DNA from: Berberis thunbergii
Taxonomy: Eukaryota > Streptophyta > Magnoliopsida > Ranunculales > Berberidaceae
DNA: 64,000 nucleotides
Reading direction: 5' to 3'
Assembly (NCBI GenBank): GCA_003290165.1
Contig: QNQO01001831.1
Span: forward strand, 1-64,000
Shown: in pieces, positions 1 to 11,600 of the stretch
Position numbering within the stretch: the first letter of the stretch is position 1
How the letters are laid out: each line of letters starts with the position of its first letter
Notes under the pieces: model-generated
What the model saw: only the letters and a program-made list of their open reading frames with translations
What the model was told of the DNA's origin: nothing
The model's database searches: none
Made by a program: the position numbers and the translations under genes

Positions 1-24
1 CTAAATGGGGTTTTTGGTGTAGTG
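1..24 (+). mobile_element. Right terminus of a CACTA transposon (CACTA-0)
   Basis: The window opens with TGGGGTTTTTGGTGTAGTG, which is the same right end seen on the two full CACTA elements at 38857 and 55242. The sequence that follows at once is the conserved start of a copia protease, so the end of the transposon is sharply defined at 24. The rest of the element and its left target duplication lie outside the window. Bases 25-27 (GAT) are the expected right copy of a 3-bp target duplication, but this cannot be confirmed here. Confidence 0.8.
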
Positions 25-1319
25 GATTATTGATTCGGGTGCTACTGATCATATTGAATTTTGATTAGTCGCTCTTATGGACTACGAGTACGCCACATCG
101 GTTACTTGTGGCTAATGCTAATGGAGTCCCCTCCCTTGTCACAGGCATAGTTGTTTTATCACCATCTTTATCCTTGGAGAGTACGTTGTTTGTCCCTCCA
201 CTCTCCAATAATCTCTTAATTGTGCCTCAAGTTTCCGAACAATTAAATTGTTTAGTACTAATGTATCCTCATTTTTGTTTTCTTCAGGATCTCAACAACA
301 AGGAGATTATTGGGAGTGGTACTAAGAGAGGGTGGATTTATTATGTGGATGATATGTGCTTTGGAAGTGTCTTGGTTAGCCAGAGTTCTACCTGTGCTAA
401 ATAGCAATAGATTTGGATGTGTCATCATCATTTTGATCATGCTTCTTTTGGGTATATAAAACAATTGTTTCCTTCCTTATTTTCAAATTGTACTCATTCA
501 GATTTCAATTATGATGTTTGTGTTTTTGCTAAGAGCCATTATACTACTTATCCTTTGAGTGTAAATAAGATGAATAAAACATTAGTTTTGATTCATTCGG
601 ATGTGTGGGCCCTGTTCCAGCTTCTATTTTGTTTGGATATCGTTGGTTTGTGACTTTTATTGATGAATGTAATCGTATGACTTGGATTTATTTGATGAAA
701 AATAAAAGTGATCTCTACGAATGCTTCCACTTATTTCATACTATGATACAGACTTAGTTTTCTACTAATGTAAAAGGTTCTTCTGTCAGACAATGGTGGT
801 GAATATGTCGATAGTATGTTCCAGTCTTATTTGCATAATCATGGCATTATTCATGAGACAACATGTCCTTTTACACCCTAGATGAGTAGTGTGTCAGAAC
901 ATAAAATTCGTCATCTACTTGAGGTTAGACATGTTTATCTGATTGATTCCCATATGAAACCTGCTTCTTGGGGTGATGCTCTTTTATATATTGTTTACCT
1001 TTTGAACCGTGTATCTAGTAGTATTCTCTACTTCAAAACACCTTTGAAAAAGCTCTCTACTTATGTTACCATCTCTCACCATATAACATTGGTACCGCAG
1101 GTCTTTGGATGTGTTGTGTTTGTTCACCTTCAGAAACATCAAAGCACAAAGTTGGATCTGTGTGCATTAAAGTGTGTATTTGTTGGGTATTTTCCACACT
1201 GGAAGGGCTACAAATGTTATCATCCTCCTCGACGGACTTATGTTACTATGGATGTTGCCTTCTTTGAAACTGGGATTTATTTTTCTCGACCTATATCCAC
1301 TTCTCATCTTCAGGGGTAG
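25..1319 (+). pseudogene. Ty1/copia protease and integrase remnant
   Basis: Translation from 26 gives IIDSGATDHIEF, the aspartic protease active-site stretch of copia polyproteins (D-S-G), cut on its left by a CACTA insertion. Around 270-350 comes a GAG-pre-integrase-like stretch (FLQDLNNKEIIGSGTKRG). From 417 there is a zinc-finger/integrase start (HHHFDHASFGYIKQL). Further integrase pieces run to about 1310, including a late segment with a CVFVGYFPHWKGYKCYHP-type motif at 1165-1230. Stops and frame changes interrupt every domain, so no polyprotein can be made. The strand and domain order (PR, IN, then RT, RNase H) are those of Ty1/copia. It is an old copy. Confidence 0.8.
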
Positions 1320-2460
1320 ATGAGTGTTGAAGATTCAACTTGGATGACTATGTGTTCGTATATGGTGTTGACTACTCCTGCTAAGACTACTACAGGTTTT
1401 GATGATTCGCTTTTAGTATTACCTAGTACTACAAACCCCTTTTTTTTTACATTTATAGTACCTACCAATAATTCTTTTTTTTTGCTGCTAATGTTCTTGA
1501 GGTATGTATTGATTCTGAGGTTAATACTAACAATTTAATTAGTGATCAAATGTCGTTATATCTAATGTTTTGGAGTACTCGAAACAAACCCCCAGAGAGA
1601 TACTCACCTGACAACTCAAAGACGATGAAGTATTTTATTGCTTATTATGTTTCTAATGAGAAATTGCCATGTGTTATTCAAACCTTTGCAAATCAAATGT
1701 CAGTTGTCACCATCCCAACTAGAGTACAATAAGCCTTGCATGACAAAAATGAGCAGAAGCTATGGCTGTGGAAACACGAGTTCTGTAAGAAAATCAAACA
1801 TGGGACCTTGTGAAGTTGACAGAAGGAAAGAAATCTATTGACTGTAAGTGGGTGTTTACGATGAAACATAAGCCAGATGGTACTATTGATCAATATGAAG
1901 CAAGGTTAGTGGCTCTTGGTTTTACTTAAACTTATGGTATTTACTATCAGGAGACTCTTGCACCTGTAGCAAAGTTAAATATTGTTCGGGTCTTATTATC
2001 TATTGTCGCAAATTTTGATTGGCCTTTACAGTAGTATGATGTAAAAAATGTTTTCTTACATGGAGAATTACCCGAAGAACTTTATATGAGTATGCCACCT
2101 AGATACAATGCTTTTGGTAATACTAGTTTTGTATTTAAGTTGAAAAAGGCTTTATATGGTCTTAAACAATCACTGAGATAATGGTTTGCCAGGTTTTGGC
2201 TAGCCATGAAAAAATATGGCTATGGCAGAGTAACGATGATCATACACTATTTCTGTAAAACAAAATGGTAAGGTAATGACAATTATTATTTATGTAGCTG
2301 ATATGGTTGTTACTGGTGATGATTTTGATTAAATGACTAAGTCGAAGCTTATTTGGCCTCCGAATTTGATATGAAAAATCTTGGAGGTTGAAATAATTTT
2401 TTGGCATTAAAGTTACCCAGTCTAAGCAAGGAACTTTTTTATCATAGCGGAAATAGGTCT
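1320..2460 (+). pseudogene. Ty1/copia reverse transcriptase remnant
   Basis: From about 1840 the plus strand reads CKWVFTMKHKPDGTIDQYEARLVALGFT, the usual start of copia reverse transcriptase, then stop, then QETLAPVAKL and [18 protein letters not shown]. Around 2145 comes [12 protein letters not shown] and then a stop. All are hallmark copia RT motifs in the right order, but several TAA/TAG stops and frame shifts break them. The YVDD catalytic box region near 2290-2310 reads as YVADMVVTGDD, with the first box residue pattern changed. The stretch 1320-1830, between integrase and RT, is the poorly conserved linker of the polyprotein; only PERYSPDNSK-like sequence near 1590 is suggestive. Confidence 0.8.
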
Positions 2461-3240
2461 CTGACCAATTAAAGGAGACCGGTATGCTTGGTTGCCAGCC
2501 CATTGAACAAAATCATAAAAATGAGGAACTTCCAAATCAAGTTTCTACTGATAATGGAAGATATTAACGATTAGTTGGTCATCTGATTTACCTCTCACAC
2601 ACTTGACCAGACATTGGTTATGCAGTTAGTGTGGTAAGTTGTATTGTGCATAATTCGAGTGACATCCATATGAATGTTGTTGTAAGAAATTTGTTGTATT
2701 TGAAGTCAGCACAAGGAAAGGTCTTTGGTTTTCGAAGCATAATCATGCAAAATTTATGGGATATTGTGATTCAGATTGGGGTGGTGTAGGAGACAAACGA
2801 CATTCAACTACTGAATATTTTACTTCTGTTGGAGGCAACATAGTTACTTGGAAGAGTAAAAAAACATAATATTGTTTCGTTATCTAATGCAGAAGTTGAA
2901 TACGGGGCAATGGTTAAAGGGATACAAGAATTATTATGGTTTAGACGTTTTGTGGGGGAGTTTTGTTTTCCACTTGAAGGAATCATGAAGTTATATTGTG
3001 ACAATAAGTTAGCGATTCAGATTGCGAAGAATCTAATTTAACATGACTGAACTAAACATATAGATATCGATCGTAATATCATATATGAAAAGTTCGAAGA
3101 GAAGATTGTTGAGGTTACGTATGTGAAAATCGCATAACAGTTAGCTGACATGCTCACAAAAGTTATTGTTAGTCAAGCCTTAAATGACTCACTTGTCAAG
3201 CTAGGCTTGAGTGATATCTATGCTGCATCTTGAGAGACAG
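2461..3240 (+). pseudogene. Ty1/copia RNase H remnant and end of pol
   Basis: Reading 2860-3235 gives LSNAEVEYGAMVKGIQELLW, then YCDNKLAIQIAKN, TKHIDIDRNIIYEKF and QLADMLTKVI, which is the RNase H end of a copia polyprotein. In-frame stops occur between these motifs (for example just after AKNLI and before QLADM). The coding remains end about 10 bases before the proposed 3' LTR, the normal spacing for copia. The purine tract TTGAGAGACAG at 3230-3240 would be the polypurine tract, already altered from the usual G-rich form. Confidence 0.8.
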
Positions 3241-3400
3241 TGTTGGCATGGTCATGTTTGGTTATTGTTTCCTATTAGCTTACCAAATCACCAATATTTT
3301 GGGGTCTAGATTGATTTGCAGAGTTGTATATATATCCATGTATTAGTTGATTGTAAATAATAAAACATTACTGATTTATCTATTCATTTTGAAAAAGACC
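3241..3400 (+). repeat. 3' LTR of the copia element (end uncertain)
   Basis: TGTTGGCATGG starts directly after the degenerate polypurine tract and has the TGTTG start common in copia LTRs. A TATATATAT stretch lies at about 3329 and AATAATAAAA near 3357, in keeping with LTR promoter and poly(A) signals. No second LTR is present in the window, because the left part of the element is missing, so the right edge is a guess. Confidence 0.45.
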
Positions 3401-3671
3401 TGTGATAGCCGATAGTGTCGCCTCGTTTTCCTGTGCAAATGCCTCCCTATCATAATACAGAAGGCCCATTGGGTTGTCTTTGCACTTGATTTTCTGTTAG
3501 CCACAAGAAGGATGATCTCATGAATTATCAACTTCTTGTACAAACTGAAGAGGATCTCTTGTTTTGTTCAAGTTGAAAACTGGGAAAGATATACGAGTTT
3601 CTTGAAATAACTTTGCCTATAAATAAACCACAAATGTCAAATTTTGCATTTCTTTGAACCCATCTAACCAA
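3401..3671. other. No recognisable feature
   Basis: This is the interval between the copia LTR and the next LTR element. There is no long reading frame and nothing recognisable in translation on either strand. It may hold the end of the copia LTR or old target DNA. Confidence 0.4.
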
Positions 3672-4266
3672 TGATACTCATCGGCAGACACGTGTCATGA
3701 TGATCTCGAGGAATTATAGGCCCCAGCATTGGCTCAACATTGATCCAGCCCAAGCGGTTCTACGCCCGCCTGATCCAGTCCGCCAGACAAACCCAAACTT
3801 TGACAACATATTAGGCCCACACATCTCACAACTATCCTCAATACCCGTAAGCCCTACTTAGGCAAGTATCTCAAGGATCAGCTTCAGACGGGCAACTACA
3901 ACAACTCTTTGCTTCCAACTAGGAAGCAAATACCAGAGTACATTCCATGCAAGGAAACTTCCTCCTATAGATTACTCTTGGATTGGGAATTATCTCCCAC
4001 GTATCTAGGAGCACAGGGCTAACAGGGAACTTCCCACCTACAGCACAACTCCTAATTAGATAAGGATTTTCATGACAATCTCCTTCCTAAACTACACTTA
4101 CGATTGCCTAGTAAAACCATGACTCCAGTACTATAAATAAGACATAAGGTCGGTAAGCTAAGGTACTTTACAAATTCCTTGTTTACATCATTATGCCTTC
4201 CTCAGATCCTTGTCTAACTTTAGTATCAGAGTGCCACCGGCCACCACAATGGTGGTTCATGGCTCA
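3672..4266 (+). repeat. 5' LTR of the Tat-like element
   Basis: It matches 11601-12166 over its length. Shared blocks include ACACGTGTCATGATGATC, GGAAGCAAATACCAGAGTAC, CTCTTGGATTGGGAA, CACTATAAATAAGACAT (TATA box) and GTTTACATCATTA. Similarity stops exactly at GGCTCAC, where the 5' copy continues TTGGCGTTGTTTGTGGGGAC. That is the internal leader typical of this element group. Confidence 0.8.
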
Positions 4267-4671
4267 CTTGGCGTTGTTTGTGGGGACGACAGAGTTATTA
4301 ACTTTTCACAACCGTCATCTCCTTTCAAAACCCAGAAAGATGGTGACCACTCGATCACGCAACAACGGATAACAGGGGGACACATCAAACGCTCTGGTTG
4401 GGGCAGCACCGCCGCTTTCAGCGACTCCGATCATACACAGGGTGTAGACTCATGCCCCCACGCCGGCGACAGCAACAACAGACCCTCGAATTGATAGGTT
4501 GTCATCTAAAATACAACAGGAAGCCAAGGCGGTAGAAGCTCTCACGCAACAAAATCCATCACTTGCCAATTGAGACTATGAGCATAACGGGCCTCTGTCT
4601 CAGGAGGATGGCAGGGAGCAAGCACAGAAAAGCCAAGCCTCTGCTAGTTCTCATTGGACTAGGGAGGTTGC

Positions 4672-5700
4672 ATGGCTAACGTAGAGAGACTTGACCCTCA
4701 GAACCCCCTCCATAGAGGGGCGCACTACTCATATGTATTGTACCGCCTCTTTATCCCACCATTTGTGGACTGGATCATGATTGAGGCCCTTCCAAGGAAG
4801 TTCACTCCTCCAAAGCTCAACTTCTACGATGGAACCACCGATCAATTCGACCACCTGCGTCATTACCAGAACGTAATAGCCCTAAAAAAGGATCAGAGTC
4901 AGTTATGTGCAGAACCTTTCCCACTAGCTTGAAGAGGTCAGCACTGTTTCATAGCCTTCCGCTGAGGTCGATCGACTCCTTCAAGACACTGGTAAAGGAG
5001 TTCCTGAAACATTTCGTCAGGAGCCAGCATTTTTGAAAAGGCTCACACTACATACTTTCTCTAAAATAGAGGTCCCATGAGACTCTCAGAGAGTATGTCA
5101 CGCGCTTTAACAACGAACTGACTCTCATCGATGAATGCAGTGATGACACGACCATGACAACCTTCACCACGGGCCTCATGGAAGGAAAGCTCTACGAAGA
5201 CCTCACCTTAGAGCCCCTTCTGGACATGGCAGAGCTCCTCAAAAGCACTCAAAAGCATATTACTTTGCAGAGCTAAGAACCGTGAAAAGGGATTCCGAAG
5301 GCGAGAAGAAGGCCTCTGCTCTTAAGGACAAGAAGGAGGGAAAGAGACTCGAAGACGAGGAACGGAGCTAGAGAAAGCGCAATGACAATAGGCCAGACCC
5401 TAGTCGATTCAGGCCAGAAAAAAACATCCAACTATGTTGGATCAAGGACCGTGACACCCCTCAATGCCAGCCTATCTGACGTACTAAACTCCATGAAGAA
5501 CTGGGAGGATCTAAAGTGGCCCCTAAAGCAGCATGGGGACCCCACCAAGGGTGAAATCGGCAAGTACTGCGAGTACCACATGAAGGGTGGACATGATACC
5601 AACGATTGCAATAGTTTGAGGTATGAAGTTGAGTACTGGATCTACAGAGGCAAACTGAAGGGATTCCTGAACTCTGAAATGAGGCCAAAATGAACTGGAG
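4672..5700 (+). pseudogene. gag remnant of the Tat-like element
   Basis: The stretch PRKFTPPKLNFYDGTTDQFD followed by HLRHYQNVIAL at about 4790-4890 is the start of the retrotransposon gag domain in this group. Later pieces such as TLREYVTRFNNEL (around 5090) and TTFTTGLMEGKLYEDL (around 5155-5205) follow in the proper order but in other frames. At 5560-5680 the chain KYCEYHMKGGHDTNDCNSL, with IYRGKLKGFL close after, is the conserved C-H-C knuckle-like segment before protease. It is broken by stops and frame shifts. Gag would form the particle that packages the RNA. This copy cannot make the full protein. Confidence 0.7.
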
Positions 5701-5833
5701 ATAGAGGTCAGTTTAAGAGATAGATAAGGACACCCCAGGGATAATATATGTCCTTCATGGGGTCGAACCGAATGAAGACCAGTCGTACAGGTCTCGCAAG
5801 CAAGCCTTACTGGAAATGCAGATACAACCCGCA

Positions 5834-6102
5834 GACGAGGACAGAAGCATCTTCCACTCAAGGATTCAGAGCCCCATTCCCACTTTGACCTTTACAAACA
5901 AAGACCTTGAAGGAGTCTGAACGCCACATAACAACACCCTAGTCATCTCAATCTCTCAAGCAAGGTGAGACAAGGACAGACGCATCTGCCACTCAAGGAT
6001 TCAGAGCCCCATTCCAACCTTGACCTTTACGAACAAAGACCTCATAGGAATCTAAGCGCCGCACAATGACACCCTAGTCATCTCAATCTCCATAGCAAGG
6101 TG
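5834..6102 (+). repeat. Tandem duplication of about 134 bp
   Basis: The block GACGAGGACAGAAGCATCTT... to ...CAAGCAAGGTG (5834-5967) is followed directly by a second copy that starts GACAAGGACAGACGC (about 5968) and ends TAGCAAGGTG (about 6102). Both contain ACTCAAGGATTCAGAGCCCC, GACCTTTAC and CACCCTAGTCATCTCAATCT. The unit covers the segment just before the protease, so the duplication would disrupt the polyprotein. Confidence 0.85.
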
Positions 6103-6489
6103 CGGGGTAAAGAGAGCTTGGTGGATATAGGAAACTCGCTCAACGTCCTGTTCTATAGCACGTACCAAAGCATGGACTTCAAGGAAGAGAACCTGACACC
6201 CTCGAATTACCTGCTGATTGGATTCAGCAGGGAGAAATGCTTCCCCCTCAGAAAGATAAGGTTAGCAATAGTGGCAGAGGAGCCACAGTTAAGAAAGGTC
6301 ATGTTTATGGACTTCATGTTAGTAGATATGCCATCAACTTACAACCTTATCTTGGGAAGACAATGGCTCCACCAGATGGAAACAATAGTCTCCACCCTTC
6401 ACCAATACGTTAAGTATACCGCTAACCACTCCGAAAGGACAATATGTGGAGACCAACCAATGGTAGAGGCTGCCATTACGCAACACTGA
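6100..6489 (+). pseudogene. Aspartic-protease-like segment of the Tat-like element
   Basis: About 120 residues stay open. The frame reads ESLVDIGNSLNVLFYSTYQS, then YLLIGFSREKCFPLRKIRLA and FMDFMLVDMPSTYNLILGRQ near the end. In relatives the first part is VDNGSS/VDxGSSxxVL, the retropepsin active site, and the last part (PSxYNxILGRxxL) closes the domain. Here the catalytic triplet reads D-I-G and not D-S-G or D-N-G. With no intact gag or RT beside it, the segment is a relic. Confidence 0.7.
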
Positions 6490-8436
6490 AACGAATAGAA
6501 TTCTCTTAGATCCAACTGCATCATGTAGAGCAGCCTAGACCAATGCTAGACAAAACAACGGTAGAGACATCACATTTAACCAGCAAAGGAACAATAAGCT
6601 CCTCCTCCCAATGAAACGGAGAGGCCAAGGAAAGCAAGAATACATCCCCCCGACGTTTCGTTGGTATAGAGATTGACCTCTCTACAAAGTTTACTCTTTA
6701 TCTGAAGCTCCTCGACAGCCCGCTTAATGATCCACAAGAGCAACCCGAGTTCACTTCAAGGCCATGATCAATTTCTCTCCGTCAACAGTTAGTCTACTTT
6801 CAGTCATTTATTTTCCTTTCCATAGTCAATGTAGAGTTTTAGTTCTTAAAAACTTATGTGATTTGCAATCATTTAAGAAATAAAAGGAAGAATTACGAAA
6901 ACAAACTCTATTGATTATTGGAAAGATGTAACAAAAAACGCCTTGAGGCGGATACAAAAGTCTACATACTACAAACATCTGAATACAGTGCGACATGAAG
7001 TAAAATACTAGTTTAGACAATTTAACTACGATTCTACTATGAGAGGCATCCGAAGAAGATTGAACTGAGCAAAATCAGGATGAAAACATCATGTTCAAAT
7101 GCCTCCACGGACATACCCCTCAAATATGGTCTAAGGTGGTACAAAATTGGCAACCGTTATCACCGACAAAAATTCAAAGCCCAACTCACACACTCTGTGA
7201 ACTTGGGACAAGTATCAGGTGAGCTCAGATCACATATACCTTCCCACGCAAGGAAAGCAAGAATATTTGGGAATCAATGGCCCATTCTGATAGGCCATGT
7301 CCAACATCGCCTCAACCCAGATGCAAACTTCCAGTGAAAGGCTACGCAACGAAGCTAATCGAAAAGTGGTGGGGGCAGGCACTCGGACGATGGCTGCTAG
7401 TGCTACCTCTGAAATTAAACATTCAGGAACAACGATAAGGTACAACAGGTGAATGATAGACTCTTCCCTTGAGAGAGAACCCATACTACCTCTCCACAAT
7501 ATGAGAAGAAAGTACGATACCTTAGCATATCGACTTTGTGCCCACCCAGAACAGGTGACCACGCATAACAACAACTATCGTCGTGCTTGATCAGTGCAAA
7601 TGTCAGAACATTCGAGGACTCCATTACTAGAGATCTCCCTTCAGCCTTTGGAAAACCTAAAGCATTTTCTTCAAACAAAAGAACATTGAAAAGATAAGCT
7701 CTACAAAAGATAGTGCCTTCAACAATTGGAACACACCATTATATAGGCATAATGGTTCACCAAACGGGCTTCCTGCATTAACTGATATGCATAAAATATC
7801 GTGTGGGAAATGAAGAAACAGTGTTTCCCAAGGAAAGTGCATAGACCACGTTCGCTCAATTAATGGCATTGCACGCAACCCCATCAATTCAGGGGGAGTA
7901 ATCGGTACCCAACCGTCCTGCAGCCTATGTCATACACGTGTCATCACACAATCTATGTTGTACAGTAGCGCAATTGTACAACAAACCCTAACTCTTCCTT
8001 TGCGGGCCCAAAGGCTCAATCCACTCGGTCCACCATTCAAACAATATTCTATTACATGTTTGGCACGAGCGCAAATCCAAATCAGCCTTGACGCACGGAC
8101 CGTACCTACGGATTGTTGTTTGTTTTAAGGTAATGTTATCCACATAGTGCGCATCACTAGTGGACATGGGCTCTCACGCCCTCAAACAGGCGAAACCCCT
8201 CTCCAACTGGGCAAGCTTACTCGGCCTAAACTGATGACGACGATGACTTCTAGTATCTCCCGACACCTAGTTCGCTCAATGCGGATCTTGATGGTTAGGA
8301 AATGGGAGTCTAATCAGTGATATCATGCCTGGTGAGGACGACTTGCCAGGGATCAACGCCCCCTTCACGTTCAATGATTGTCAAACTCAATCAGGTAAGC
8401 CTAGCTGGTGACGACTGATAATGAAAGCTTCTTATC
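6490..8436. other. Internal non-coding stretch of the Tat-like element
   Basis: I looked for reverse transcriptase (YxDD), RNase H and integrase motifs in all frames and saw none. Reading frames here are short and without recognisable family character on either strand. This is the place where an autonomous relative would carry the rest of pol. Confidence 0.6.
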
Positions 8437-9320
8437 AAAGCCTAGACCTGTAGCCCCCACTGCGTGGGTGTATATGGTTTGGAAGGTGAGAGCCTAGTCA
8501 GTTTCGAACTGATTCTGACGGCTCACCATGGGATCACTACTTTTTAGCGTGGTGGTCAAATCACCAATCCTGGACTTGTAGCCCCCACTGTGCGGGTGTA
8601 GATAGTTTATAAGATGGGAACCTAGTCACTCCTGGACTGATTCTGACTACTCGCCATCGGGCAACTACTTTTCAACGTGGTCGCCGAATCACCAACTCAG
8701 GACTTGTAGCCCCTACTGTACGGGCGTAGATAGTTTAGAAGATGGAAGCCTAGTCAGTCCCGATCTGATTCAGACGGCTCGCCATGTGACCACTATTTTT
8801 TTGCGTGGTCGTCAAATCACCAGCCCTTGACTTGTAGCCTTCACTGTGCGGGTGTAGATAATTTAGAATATGGGAGCCTAGTCAGTCCCGAATTGATTCC
8901 AACAGCTCGCCATGGGACCACTGCTTTTCAGCGTAGCCACCGAATCACCAACCCTGGACTTGTAACCCTAATTGCGCAGGTGTAGATAGTCTAGAACGTG
9001 GGAGCCTTGTCAGCCGCGAACTGATTCCGACGGCTTGCCACGGGACCACTACTTTTCAGCGTGGCCACCAAAAACTCCCAAATTTGTAGCTTGATGTGCA
9101 CAGGTGTAACAGCTTGCAATGAGATCACTGTTTTCAGCTTGGTCGTCGGACCCTTTTACTCAAACTTGTAGCCCCCTTCACACAGGTGTAAATGGTTTGA
9201 AAGGTGGGAGACTAGTCAGTCCCAAATCCTTACTCTTCGAACCTGTAGTCCACGTTATTCAGACATAGATGGTTCAGAAGGTGGGAGCCCCACATAGCTC
9301 ACCACGCGACCCCTGCTCTC
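8437..9320 (+). repeat. 128-bp tandem repeat array inside the Tat-like element
   Basis: The phrase CTTGTAGCCCCCACTG(T/C)G recurs with its TGTA at 8449, 8577, 8705, 8833, 8961, 9085, 9167 and 9244. The first five starts are exactly 128 bp apart; the later units are 124 bp or shortened to about 80 bp. Each full unit holds GGGAGCCTAGTCAGTCCCGA, a GATTC(T/C)GACGGCTCGCCATG block and AGCGTGG(T/C)C. Tandem arrays between pol and the 3' LTR are known in Tat-lineage elements of plants. Confidence 0.9.
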
Positions 9321-9882
9321 ATTCACAACAGCGACCGCCAAGACAAATCTAGTTGAGTCAACATCTTCATGCTCAAACAAACTGACACCCTGTTACCAAC
9401 AAAGGCGACTTGAGCCGATACATAGATCGTACGGCTAATTCCCAAATAAACGCTACATAGTGTGTCCGCTAAAGCTTACGACACTTGACTGGGCACAAAC
9501 ACTCTGATGTATACGCTTACCCATTGCGACTCGCCCATAACAGCAGCTGCAGCCTACCAATCAGACAAGCAAGGCAAGCCTTGAGCAGCTTACCTTGGGG
9601 ACAATACACAGCTCGGACAACTCGAACATCCAGCTAAATTGTCTACGACATGCCAACTATTAGACATGACTATGCAATAATGATCCTGAGTCATTTGCAA
9701 GATAGAGTAATGAAGTTCTCTACTATAGACAGACCATTCGGTGTCCTATTGATTCAACCAACCTATGTCAAAAAAAGACAACAAGGCGAAACAAAAAACA
9801 TGCAATAGAGACAACAAGCACAAAATGGATAAAATTGTTTTTTTTATTAACAATCAACAAAAGGGATACAAAAGTACAGAGT

Positions 9883-11346
9883 TCACTCCTTATCAGAAGA
9901 AGGTACAAAAATAGTAGAGCTAAGCTTAACACAAGAATGAACAGGAGTTGCATCAGCACGCACCACGACCCGGGCATCAGTATTAGAACTGACTTCCTTG
10001 TCGGACGACGCAAAGGCAACGGACAGGTCTACATACGACATCTTCTTGTAACAACCGAGATCCCACTCTGGATGTTCCTCCTTTATTAGTGCCAGCAGCT
10101 CCAACCTGCGATGTACAACCCAATGGAACTCGCATCTGCCTTGTTCTTGCAGAAGCTCTTTCTCCTGCACCTTCGAGTCAGCAAGTTCACGCTCCAACAG
10201 CTTCAATTTGTCAGTCAGCGTATCAACCTGAGACTGCACCATGGCCAGACTACTTCTCATAGCATTGAGCTCATGCCACTCCAGTTAAGGCTGATCCTCG
10301 ACCTTCAATGCTTCTCGACAATTGAACTCCACCTCGAATTCCAGTTGTTGCATTCTCATCAGCAAGAGAACGCAATTTAGAACACGCCTTAGCCACAGTT
10401 TCCTGCGCAACCTCTACGTCTCGACAAACACGGTTCAACTCACAAAAAAGGCAGACATTTTAGACGGCTTCTCTGCGTTAGACAGAACAAGAACTTTTGC
10501 CCTAGCAGCCTTCTTCTTCCTAAAAGAGGCCCCATCCTCCGACTTGACTCGAAACGCTCAGTAAACAGTGGGCCACATGCCAGTTGTCCACAACCTACTA
10601 CGAATGAAGTTGGAAACGCATATGACATCCACCACGTTTTTCATCGACAAGCCACGAAACATCTTTATAGTATCTTGAGCTTCTAAGGTAAGGGGAGTGG
10701 TGGGAAACCTTCCTGCAAAAAAACACAAGCGATGATCAGCTAGCTTGCAATCAATAATATCAGAGTCAAGAAAAAAAGTCAAACTTACGAAGTGGCCTGA
10801 ACTCTCATTCCAGCGGACGACCCTTGTACTGGAAATATTTCAAACCCACGGGAGCTAAGAAGCGGTACTTCTGCCAGAACTTAAAATCATCGGGCAGATT
10901 CACGAAAAAGCCGGCAACATTTTCTTACAGACAACATTACTCATCAGTTGAAGAGAAGTCAACAACTGGATTACTAGCGAAGTCACGCGGACGCTAGCCT
11001 CCTTCGCCATAATAAGGATGAGAAGGATGATTCTATATCCATTAGGCCCAAACTTGGCCGGAAGAACCCCCAAAATATCTAAGAATTCTCAGATCACATC
11101 TAGAACAGGAAAATGCACTCCGATTTGTAGCATTCCTCGATGCAAACAAATGAACCCAGTCGGTGGCCACATTGGCGTCTGGTCATCATCCAGGACATAC
11201 AATGGCAAGTCCTCGGGGACCTTGAACTTCGTACGAATTTCAGTAAAGCCAGGCTTAGAAAGCAACCAGTCTTTGAAGAATTCTAGGCCCTTGGCCAAGG
11301 TCGCATCGTCAAAGAGATTTTGTTGAGCCATGACGAAGATAAACAA
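9883..11346 (-). pseudogene. Antisense ORF, Transposase_28 (gypsy-type) like
   Basis: Read on the minus strand from 11328 (MAQQNLFDDATLAKGLEFF), it contains VPEDLPLYVLDDDQTP, then GFICLHRGMLQIGVHFPVLD. After one stop it goes on with EFLDILGVLPAKFGPNGYR. This is the pattern of the plant 'putative gypsy type transposon' family (Transposase_28, PF04195). The distal part (10260-9883, MRSSLAMVQSQVDTLTDKLK...) is rich in Leu, Glu and Lys and looks like a coiled coil. The frame is broken by a TGA at about 11088 and by frame changes between 11000 and 10560. Extra ORFs, some of them antisense to gag-pol, are a known feature of plant Tat-group elements; their role is unknown. Confidence 0.6.
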
Positions 11347-11580
11347 TCCTCCTTAATTAGAATATGAGCAAAACGGTAGCTTCGAAAAGAAGGAAAATAT
11401 AAGAGTCAGACTCTGTACTACGAATGACCTAAATAGGGATTAGGTTCACGCCTCTTTTTCGCTAAACCAACACACGTTCAATTAATGCAGCGGCTCAAGT
11501 AGTGACTTGGACTCAATCATCATCATAAGCGACATATCTTTTCAAATAGATGACTTAGCAAACCGATGTGACGGCCCACT

Positions 11581-11600
11581 AACTTGAGGGGAGTAACTGA
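11581..11600 (+). promoter_or_regulatory. Polypurine tract before the 3' LTR
   Basis: AACTTGAGGGGAGTAACTGA lies directly before the TGATAC start of the 3' LTR, the position of the plus-strand primer for reverse transcription. Confidence 0.6.

Noticed and set aside
8437..9320. Tandem array considered as a CRISPR array
   Set aside because: Units are contiguous 128-bp repeats without unique spacers, inside a plant retroelement.
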